Positions 1-5,311 of a DNA stretch of 5,809 nucleotides are shown here, piece by piece (position 1 is the stretch's first letter; every line of letters starts with the position of its first letter). The notes beneath the pieces were generated by a model. That model saw only the letters and a program-made list of their open reading frames with translations. It did no database searches and was not told the DNA's origin. The DNA is from an archaeon. GTDB lineage: Archaea; Thermoproteota; Nitrososphaeria; Nitrososphaerales; CADDZS01. The translations under genes were made by a program, and so were the position numbers. The stretch spans positions 1 through 5,809 of the forward strand of contig JAKAPU010000172.1 in the NCBI GenBank assembly GCA_021806865.1. The letters run 5' to 3'.

Positions 1-4
1 AAAA

Positions 5-925
5 GTGCACCCCAGCGAGCGCTTCGTCGCGCCCAAGACCAGCGCCACGCGCAATTTAACCATAGGCCTTGTTGTTGTCTTAATAGTGGTTGGTAGCCTC
101 GTGGGGTACCTGATTTATGTACAATCAACTAGCGGTGGTACCACGACTTCAACCGGACCGAGCATACTCAACCAGCCAATATCTACTTCTCTTTACCAGA
201 ATCTGAGTGGCGTGAGTTTCCAGACGCTTTCTTCAATAGGCGTTCCCGCTAGTGTGACCTCGCCAACGCCGATTTCTGGCACTCCTTTGAACCAGACCGG
301 AAAACCAGAGATTCTCTACATCGGTGCTGAATTTTGCCCCTACTGCGCGGCCGAGAGATGGAGCCTTGTCGTTGCACTCTCTAAATTTGGAAACTTCACT
401 GGATTAGAGTACATGAGATCTGCACCCAACGATGGAAATGTCACAACTCTCACTTTCGTGAATTCAACGTATGTGAGCCCCTACGTAGCTTTCGTCAGCG
501 TGGAAAACGAGAATGTAAACCACGCACCACTGCAATCTGTCAATGCTGTGGAGCAGCAACTGTGGAATCAGTACAACGCAAATTCCTATCCCTTCGTATA
601 CATGGACGGAAAATACATTGTCACTAGCTCTCAGTACTCTTTCGGCACCCTGAACAACCTGAACTGGACACAGATTGGTTCACAACTGAACGACCCCAAC
701 AGCAATGTGGCACAAGCGATAGATGGAGCCGCAAACACACTAATTAGTGCGATCTGCAAAATCGACAACGGGCAACCAGCAAGTGTTTGTGGTCAGTCGT
801 TTGCAAACGTGTCGTTCATTCCACAGCATCAGGTAACCACATTTGAAAACTTGATACTTGTTTCAAATCAGGAAACGGCATTTGTGGAGACAACGAAGCT
901 GGTTGGCGCTACAAAACTCTTCTAA
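5..925 (+). CDS. Membrane-anchored DUF929 thioredoxin-like protein (CPYC), 5' end uncertain
   Basis: Predicted extracytoplasmic thiol-disulfide oxidoreductase of the DUF929 family. Numbering is from the GTG at 5 (306 aa). A short basic N-terminus is followed by one hydrophobic segment (about residues 18-38), then a Ser/Thr/Gly-rich linker (about 41-52), which suits a signal anchor with the rest outside the cell. The thioredoxin-like core starts near residue 101; the redox motif CPYC is C111-P-Y-C114, after a beta-strand ending in GAEF. SYPFVYMDG (194-202) resembles the cis-proline loop of thioredoxin folds (P196). A second cysteine pair, C251 and C262, lies near the C-terminus. Seven N-X-S/T sequons (N66, N96, N130, N145, N153, N220, N268) follow the membrane segment, consistent with an archaeal surface glycoprotein. 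The following VKOR gene overlaps its 3' end, which points to oxidative protein folding. The frame is open to the left edge, so the true start may lie outside the window. Family call is firm; substrate and redox direction are inferred. Confidence 0.85.
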   Translation: MHPSERFVAPKTSATRNLTIGLVVVLIVVGSLVGYLIYVQSTSGGTTTSTGPSILNQPISTSLYQNLSGVSFQTLSSIGVPASVTSPTPISGTPLNQTGKPEILYIGAEFCPYCAAERWSLVVALSKFGNFTGLEYMRSAPNDGNVTTLTFVNSTYVSPYVAFVSVENENVNHAPLQSVNAVEQQLWNQYNANSYPFVYMDGKYIVTSSQYSFGTLNNLNWTQIGSQLNDPNSNVAQAIDGAANTLISAICKIDNGQPASVCGQSFANVSFIPQHQVTTFENLILVSNQETAFVETTKLVGATKLF

Positions 926-1343
926 ACCTTTCTTGATAATAGCCCTGGTCGGCATTTTTGTAGCGTTGTATCATGCCTATGATGAGCTTACTGCGTACAA
1001 CGCCCCAGGTACAGGAGCCTGCAACATTAGCCAGAAAGTTTCATGCTCAGGTGTTTTTGAAAGTCACCTAACCTCAATCTTTGGTGTTCCGTTCTACGTT
1101 CTGGGTCTATTCTGGTTTCCACTTATTCTAGTATTAGGCGGCTTTTTCTCAGCTTGGGGAAGAAAAGGGCTTGTCAACGGAAACCTCTTGTTACTTATCC
1201 TGATGGTCGGCAACATCTTTACGTTATATCTCTGGTACCTTGAGATCGGCGTGATTGGTATAATCTGCCCCGTTTGCGTCAGTCTTTACATTATAAACTA
1301 CGTTCTCACAGGTCTTACAGTGCCTCAGATATTGGCGAGATGA
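903..1343 (+). CDS. VKOR-family protein, first copy
   Basis: Vitamin K epoxide reductase family membrane protein, predicted to pass electrons from a thiol-redox partner to quinone and so drive disulfide formation outside the membrane. From the chosen TTG at 903 it is 146 aa. The four-cysteine signature is complete: loop pair C40-x7-C48, the spacing of human VKOR C43/C51, and active-site C122-P-V-C125 at the start of the last membrane helix. The FGVPFYVLGLFWF segment (about 60-72) is the conserved VKOR helix entry. Hydrophobic helices lie near residues 9-25, 62-84, 94-113 and 115-139. The frame can also begin at TTG 858 or TTG 882, adding up to 15 basic residues. I prefer 903 because it matches the N-terminus of the paralogue at 1501 and shortens the overlap with the upstream gene to 23 nt. 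GGAG at 886-889 is a possible but distant ribosome site. Very probably cotranscribed with the DUF929 gene. Confidence 0.87.
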   Translation: MALQNSSKPFLIIALVGIFVALYHAYDELTAYNAPGTGACNISQKVSCSGVFESHLTSIFGVPFYVLGLFWFPLILVLGGFFSAWGRKGLVNGNLLLLILMVGNIFTLYLWYLEIGVIGIICPVCVSLYIINYVLTGLTVPQILAR

Positions 1344-1492
1344 ATTTGCAGACGAAAATGGTTAGGAATGCCGTGTTTGATGAGACAATTTTCCATTTAT
1401 CACACTTTGCAGCTAACCGGCAGATGCAACTTCATTACGACAGAAGCCATCCAATCGAATTTAGAGATCAAACCCTCCTTAGTGGATTCTGA
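1340..1492 (+). CDS. Doubtful 50-codon ORF between the two VKOR genes
   Basis: A short frame begins at ATG 1340, which overlaps the TGA stop of the first VKOR gene as ATGA, a layout typical of translational coupling. It ends with TGA at 1490-1492, just before the second VKOR start. The 50-residue product is polar, has no cysteine, no membrane segment and no motif I recognise (it begins MNLQTKMVRNAVF). The frame is also open upstream, inside the VKOR gene. It may be a coupled micro-protein, a decayed remnant or chance. The ATGA junction and the fit between the two paralogues are the only support. Confidence 0.2.
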   Translation: MNLQTKMVRNAVFDETIFHLSHFAANRQMQLHYDRSHPIEFRDQTLLSGF

Positions 1493-1500
1493 TTTTTGAA

Positions 1501-1917
1501 TTGAAATACGTCAAGTCGGTTCTGTTCATCCTTCTTTCGGCGATTGGGGTTGCAGATGCCGCATACACAGCGTATGAATACGCCACGGCCAACTTCGGTA
1601 GTTGCACGATAAACTCCTATCTGTCTTGCGGCATTGTCGCCGCTAGCGGCCACACCTCGATGTTCGGGATTCCGTTCTACGTGCTGGGATTGGTGTGGTT
1701 CCCGGCCCTTCTAATACTCGGGGTGATCTTCAGCAGAGCTGGGAGATCTCCACTGAACGCTGTGATCTTGCTTCCTTTCTTGATGATAGGAAATATCTTC
1801 ACTGTGTATCTGTGGTACCTGGAGCTTGGCGTGATAGGCGCCATTTGCCCTTCATGTGTTTCGCTCTATGCAATCAACTACGCACTCACGGCAATAGTTG
1901 TGGCCGAAATAGTCTGA
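1501..1917 (+). CDS. VKOR-family protein, second copy
   Basis: Second VKOR-type membrane thiol oxidase, 138 aa, about 60% identical to the first copy by hand alignment over some 103 residues with one single-residue gap. All four redox cysteines are present: C35-x7-C43 in the loop after helix 1, and C116-P-S-C119 at the start of the last helix. Helices lie near residues 4-24, 56-79, 86-106 and 108-136; the shared blocks FGIPFYVLGL and GNIFTVYLWYLE flank helices 2 and 3. The TTG at 1501 is the chosen start: an in-frame TAG sits at 1480-1482 and no better start codon lies between. No good Shine-Dalgarno sequence is visible. The 157-base spacer before it is wider than the upstream junction, so it may have its own promoter. 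Both copies keep the catalytic cysteines, which suggests divided roles (different partners, quinones or substrates) rather than decay of one; this is inference. Confidence 0.87.
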   Translation: MKYVKSVLFILLSAIGVADAAYTAYEYATANFGSCTINSYLSCGIVAASGHTSMFGIPFYVLGLVWFPALLILGVIFSRAGRSPLNAVILLPFLMIGNIFTVYLWYLELGVIGAICPSCVSLYAINYALTAIVVAEIV

Positions 1918-1935
1918 CGCATTGCCTCTATAGCC

Positions 1936-1952
1936 CTCAATAGAATATTGAG
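1936..1952. repeat. Perfect 7-bp inverted repeat with 3-base spacer
   Basis: The arms CTCAATA (1936-1942) and TATTGAG (1946-1952) are exact reverse complements around GAA. The repeat lies 18 bases after the second VKOR stop and about 84 bases before the TTG of the MFS-DUF47 gene. No T-run follows directly, so it does not look like an intrinsic terminator. A dimeric regulator site or an mRNA 3'-end hairpin are both possible. Only the symmetry is observed. Confidence 0.45.
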
Positions 1953-1984
1953 TGAATGAATAATAAACAATAGCATGTGAGCAG

Positions 1985-2001
1985 TTTCCGTCTTCTATTT
2001 T
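1985..2001 (+). terminator. Possible T-rich archaeal terminator after the VKOR genes
   Basis: A pyrimidine-rich tract with 10 T in 17 bases, ending in TTTT at 1998-2001, lies in the intergenic region after the second VKOR gene. Archaeal transcription often ends at T-rich tracts of the non-template strand. It is interrupted by C, G and A and could equally be promoter-proximal sequence for the next gene. Weak call. Confidence 0.2.
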
Positions 2002-2005
2002 GCGC

Positions 2006-2014
2006 ACTATAGGT
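2006..2014 (+). promoter_or_regulatory. Possible TATA-like element for the MFS-DUF47 gene
   Basis: ACTATAGG-type sequence with TATA at 2008-2011. Its centre is about 26 bases before the TTG at 2036, the spacing expected if transcription began at or close to the start codon (a leaderless mRNA, common in archaea). The element is short and no clear BRE is seen upstream. Confidence 0.25.
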
Positions 2015-2035
2015 CCTCAAAAGGCACAAAAGTAG

Positions 2036-4078
2036 TTGCGACTGAAGACCGAAACGACACACCTTCACAATCAGTCAATTGAAAGTGAGCGTATTTTGAG
2101 TGAAACACCCCGGGCTGGCAAAGCAGGTGGCCTGATTCAACAGATAGAAACCGGCAAGATGACTCGTTCCCATTTCAAGGTGCTCGCGTTATCGGGCGCC
2201 GGAGTCTTCATGGATGGATACGACCTCTTCGTGATCAGCGTAGCGCTACTGCAGATCGTTCCATTCTTCAAGGCAGGAACGGTAGAGGTATCAGCAATTG
2301 CTTCCAGCGCGATATTTGGCGCAGTATTCGGCGCCGTGATATTTGGTAATCTCGCAGATCGTGTTGGAAGAAAGACCCTCTACGTAATCGACCTGTTGTT
2401 CTTCGTCGTATTCGGAGCCCTTTCTGCGTTCTCACAGAACGTGTGGGAGCTCGTTCTGTTTAGGTTTCTACTTGGGATCGGCATCGGGGCAGACTATCCA
2501 ATCAGTGCGTCGTACATTGCGGAATTTGTAAGCAGCGACAAGAGAGGTAGACTTATCGCATCAGTCTTCGCCTTCCAGGGTCTTGGAATACTGGCTGCAG
2601 TAGTCGCAAGTATATTCCTTATCCCTGCGGGGCCCGACGCATGGCGCTGGATACTGCTCTCTGGAGTTGTTCCCGCTCTAATTGCCCTAACACTTCGAAC
2701 GCGAATGCCGGAAACGCCAAGGTGGTACATTGCTCATGGTCAGGTGGGAAAAGCAAAGGACGTCATGTCTAGGTTTTTTGGCTACACAGTTACGGAGGAA
2801 CAACTGGACACAGTCACTGAGAAAGTCTCTATGAGAGAGCTCTTGCTCTCTCCGTACGCGAAACGAGTAGTGTTCACGTCTCTGAGCTGGTTTCTGGTAG
2901 ATGTGGGTGTTTATGGAATAGGAATACTCACACCGACTTTCATCCAGTCACTATATGGCCCTTCTCGACCCGTTCTTGCTTCGGCGATCACAACCGGCAT
3001 GCTTTACGTCTTTGCTGGTTTTGGCTACCTCTCCTCGATTGCTCTGATCGATGTGGCCGGAAGGAAGAAGCTGCAGATAATCGGTTTCTTTGGAATGGCT
3101 ATCCCTTTGTTCATAGCGGCTGCTCTCATAAAGACGCTATCTCTGGACAGCCTCCTAGTTCTTCTCGCGGTATTCTACATACTTGAGAATCTTGGGCCCA
3201 ACACGACGACATGGGTCTATCCGGTAGAGCTGTTTCCGACAAGGCTACGCGGCACAGGGCATGGGATTGCCGCCACGGTAGGCAAGATTGGTGCTCTTGT
3301 CTCCACGTTCTTTCTCCCCTTCGTCCTCGACAGCGTTGGCAAGTCTGCGATGCTCGGAACCGTCGCCGCTGCCTGTCTTGCTGGAGGACTCTTGACATTT
3401 TTCACTGGTACGGAGACAAAGAAGCTGTCTCTTGACGATGTTTCCGAGATCTTCAAGACCTTCTACGAAACTTTCGACCAGATCTCTGAGAATGTCCTTT
3501 CAAGCGCCCAAGTGTTCCACTCGCGAATCGAAGAGGCATACGCGAAGAAAAGCAAGCTCGACGCCCACTCTCTGGCCCAGACGATCAAGATACTTGAGCA
3601 CAACGGAGATGAGCTCGTCCACGAGGCCTTCACAAAACTTGCAAAGAAATTCGTTGCTCCGATAGACAGGCAGGACATCACGGCACTGTTGAAGGCGCTT
3701 GATGACATGCTAGATCTAATTGACTCAACGACCTCGCGCATGGACGTGTATCACATTGATACGGTTACTCCCGAAATACTCAGGTTCTCCGAAATAATAC
3801 TGGCTCAATGCGAATCGGTCAGATCAGCCGTGATTTCTCTCAAGGGTCGAAACGCTCAGGTAGTAATCCAGACGGCCGCAATCAAAATCGACGAGCTTGA
3901 GAATGAAGCAGACGTGTTGCTTCGGAACAGCCTTGCATCCATTTTCGAAAGCCCTCAGACATCCGCCTTTGTAGTGATGAAGAACAAGGAGATATACGAG
4001 TATCTTGAAAGAACGACGGATAAGGCTGAAGATGCCGCAGACGTTCTTCGAAACTTGTTGATCAAGTATTCGCTCTGA
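2036..4078 (+). CDS. MFS phosphate-permease-like transporter fused to DUF47/PhoU-like domain
   Basis: Fusion of a 12-helix MFS transporter with a cytoplasmic DUF47 (PhoU-related) domain, 680 aa. The MFS part (about 44-460) starts with HFKVLALSGAGVFMDGYDLF. It has GNLADRVGRK (104-113) and GRKK (342-345) as the two A-type loop motifs, GIGIGADYP (147-155) and PETPRW (225-230). The block FPTRLRGTGHGIAATVGKIG (400-419) is typical of the phosphate:H+ symporter (PHS/Pho84-like) branch; the D-Y-P triplet sets it apart from aromatic-acid porters. The C-terminal part (about 470-680) is polar and helical, with GDELVHEAF (524-532) and FVAPIDRQDI (539-548) matching DUF47. DUF47 proteins are usually separate partners of Pit phosphate transporters, so a role in sensing or gating phosphate uptake is inferred. 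The TTG at 2036 is the longest start; TTG 2096 is an alternative. ATG 2159 looks too late, since QQIETGK before it appears to belong to the family N-terminus. Substrate is not proven. Confidence 0.82.
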   Translation: MRLKTETTHLHNQSIESERILSETPRAGKAGGLIQQIETGKMTRSHFKVLALSGAGVFMDGYDLFVISVALLQIVPFFKAGTVEVSAIASSAIFGAVFGAVIFGNLADRVGRKTLYVIDLLFFVVFGALSAFSQNVWELVLFRFLLGIGIGADYPISASYIAEFVSSDKRGRLIASVFAFQGLGILAAVVASIFLIPAGPDAWRWILLSGVVPALIALTLRTRMPETPRWYIAHGQVGKAKDVMSRFFGYTVTEEQLDTVTEKVSMRELLLSPYAKRVVFTSLSWFLVDVGVYGIGILTPTFIQSLYGPSRPVLASAITTGMLYVFAGFGYLSSIALIDVAGRKKLQIIGFFGMAIPLFIAAALIKTLSLDSLLVLLAVFYILENLGPNTTTWVYPVELFPTRLRGTGHGIAATVGKIGALVSTFFLPFVLDSVGKSAMLGTVAAACLAGGLLTFFTGTETKKLSLDDVSEIFKTFYETFDQISENVLSSAQVFHSRIEEAYAKKSKLDAHSLAQTIKILEHNGDELVHEAFTKLAKKFVAPIDRQDITALLKALDDMLDLIDSTTSRMDVYHIDTVTPEILRFSEIILAQCESVRSAVISLKGRNAQVVIQTAAIKIDELENEADVLLRNSLASIFESPQTSAFVVMKNKEIYEYLERTTDKAEDAADVLRNLLIKYSL

Positions 4079-4120
4079 TTACCGCAAACTTCTAACGACT
4101 GTCGGTCATCTGCACCCATC

Positions 4121-4717
4121 ATGAGCGATCATTCTTCAGAGTACGCAAACTCGGCGGTGATAGTCTGGGACATGCAGTACGGCATAGCCGAGAGGGCACT
4201 GAAATACGATGAAATTGTGGCGAACATCAAGTCGTTGATAGACGCAGCCCATGAGGCTGGCAACCCTGTGATCTATAGCCAGCAGACCGGTCTCCCGTAT
4301 GAATACATGACAAGATACCAGACTCGGGTGATTCAAAAGAGGGGCATTGACCCCAGAAAGCAGCGATTTATGGTGGAAGGCACTCACGATTGGGAAATAG
4401 TTGATCGTCTTGCGCCGCAGGAACAGGACATCGTCATCAAGAAACACACTCCAAGCTTCTTCATTGGCACCTATCTGGATCAGCTTCTGAGAGCTAGGAA
4501 CATTGATTCGATCGTTGTGGTCGGCGTTCGTACGGAAATTGGAGTCGAAGCAACGGCCAGACACGGCGCCTACCTTGGATACCTTCCAATTGTCGTGGAA
4601 GATGCTGTCGGAAGTTACGACGAAGAGACTCATGAAGCATCTCTGATAGTGATGAAAAAGATGTTTGAAGTCAAATCGACCAGTGAGGTTCTAGCCATTT
4701 TGAAATCAGGAGCGTAG
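4121..4717 (+). CDS. Isochorismatase-superfamily protein lacking the catalytic cysteine
   Basis: Isochorismatase/nicotinamidase-like alpha-beta hydrolase-type protein, 198 aa, the usual single-domain length, soluble and without a signal peptide. The first strand motif VIVWDMQ gives the catalytic Asp (D17). The conserved lysine is K108 in KKHTPSFFIGT (107-117). The third motif, normally G-V-x-T-x-x-C-V, reads GVRTEIGVEATAR (135-147), so glycine (G141) stands where cysteine hydrolases carry the nucleophile. An amidase mechanism such as that of nicotinamidase is therefore unlikely. True isochorismatases (PhzD, EntB type) cleave a vinyl ether without a Cys nucleophile, so a related non-amidase reaction is possible, as is a non-catalytic role. 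The ATG at 4121 is 42 bases after the transporter stop. GGTCATC (4104-4110) is one mismatch from an anti-SD match, so readthrough from the upstream gene is possible. The physiological substrate cannot be told from context. Confidence 0.85.
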   Translation: MSDHSSEYANSAVIVWDMQYGIAERALKYDEIVANIKSLIDAAHEAGNPVIYSQQTGLPYEYMTRYQTRVIQKRGIDPRKQRFMVEGTHDWEIVDRLAPQEQDIVIKKHTPSFFIGTYLDQLLRARNIDSIVVVGVRTEIGVEATARHGAYLGYLPIVVEDAVGSYDEETHEASLIVMKKMFEVKSTSEVLAILKSGA

Positions 4718-4758
4718 TCTTCCGTCCGAACTGGTTCTCAGTAGAAACGCAGACTCAC

Positions 4759-5244
4759 TTAGTGTATCGAGTGTTCCAGCTTCTGCGCGCCCTCAATTTT
4801 CAGCCTGCAGTACTCGTATAGGGCATCGTAGAGTGGAAACTGGAGTTGCATGTTTTCTTGATCATTAGTTGAAATGTTTCTGAATCCTATGGCGGCTGCT
4901 TCCAATCCCGCTGACTCTTGCGGAGTGTCCTCAATTTTTGCATCAGCACCTCTCACTATCCTTGCCAGCTCAAGAAGCGCCCTGTCTTTTAGACCGTAAT
5001 TTTTGATGATTGCGTCGAAGCTCACATACTCCTTTCCATCTTGCTGGTAATGAGTCAGTTCAACTCCGGGCGCGTCGAAAGGAATTGCCCCTTCCATCTC
5101 TGCAATCTCTTTCACTTTGTCTTTTGGTGCAAATAGGAATACTGCCTCCTTGTCCACGAATTTCTTTATGAGCCAAGGACAGGCAATTCTATCCACCTTT
5201 GCTTTTTCTCTGGTTATCCACTTTGCCAATGAGTAGCGCCTCAA
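4759..5244 (-). CDS. Stand-alone ChrB C-terminal-domain protein (chromate-resistance family)
   Basis: Protein of 161 aa that corresponds to the C-terminal domain of ChrB, the regulator/accessory protein of bacterial chromate-resistance operons. Visible family blocks are WITREKAKVDRIACPWLIKK (9-28, with D18, R19, C22, P23, W24), FLFAP (36-40), GAIPFDAPGVELTH (52-65, with H65), LARIVRGAD (93-101), GLEAAAIGF (113-121) and YDALYEY (139-145). The N-terminal domain of full-length ChrB (which is about 300 aa) is absent, and there is no signal peptide. The start is TTG at 5242-5244; TTG at 5227-5229 (residue 6) would also keep the conserved core. A TATA-like element about 26 bases before 5244 favours the longer form. 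It is convergent to the isochorismatase-like gene with 41 bases between the stops, and follows an MFS gene on the same strand by 67 bases. The molecular function of isolated ChrB_C proteins is not settled; a part in oxyanion or metal-stress resistance is inferred from the family name and neighbour. Confidence 0.85.
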   Translation of the reverse strand: MRRYSLAKWITREKAKVDRIACPWLIKKFVDKEAVFLFAPKDKVKEIAEMEGAIPFDAPGVELTHYQQDGKEYVSFDAIIKNYGLKDRALLELARIVRGADAKIEDTPQESAGLEAAAIGFRNISTNDQENMQLQFPLYDALYEYCRLKIEGAQKLEHSIH

Positions 5245-5261
5245 AACGCTTCCGAAGTTGG

Positions 5262-5280
5262 TTGTAATTAAGAAATATCG
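5262..5280 (-). promoter_or_regulatory. Candidate archaeal TATA promoter for the ChrB_C gene
   Basis: Read on the minus strand, the A+T-rich stretch TTTCTTAATTA spans 5275-5265 in the 67-base gap between the MFS stop and the ChrB_C start. Its centre is about 26 bases before the TTG at 5244, the distance expected for transcription starting at the start codon. No Shine-Dalgarno sequence precedes the TTG. Together this suggests a leaderless transcript of ChrB_C that could be independent of the MFS gene. Confidence 0.35.
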
Positions 5281-5311
5281 ATTTTCAGCGGAGTGTCGAG
5301 TAAGACCTTTT

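Noticed and set aside
858..902. Longer N-terminus of the first VKOR gene from TTG 858
   Set aside because: The extra 15 residues have no counterpart in the paralogue and would deepen the overlap with the DUF929 gene; kept only as an alternative start.
1468..1653. Minus-strand frame of 61 codons over the start of the second VKOR gene
   Set aside because: It overlaps conserved VKOR coding sequence and has no recognisable product.
1695..1943. Plus-strand alternate frame of 82 codons over the second VKOR gene
   Set aside because: It lies almost wholly inside the VKOR gene in another frame; the product is Cys/Arg-rich and shows no motif.
3126..3741. Several overlapping open frames on both strands inside the MFS-DUF47 gene
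   Set aside because: All lie within the coding region of the fusion protein, have low-complexity, Arg/Ser/Cys-rich products and no independent start signals.
4136..4633. Long minus-strand open frame of 165 codons opposite the isochorismatase-like gene
   Set aside because: It is antisense to a gene with clear family motifs, its product resembles no family I know, and its length follows from the codon pattern of the sense gene.
4718..4758. Possible bidirectional terminator between the convergent genes
   Set aside because: I see neither a strong hairpin nor a T-run on either strand in these 41 bases.
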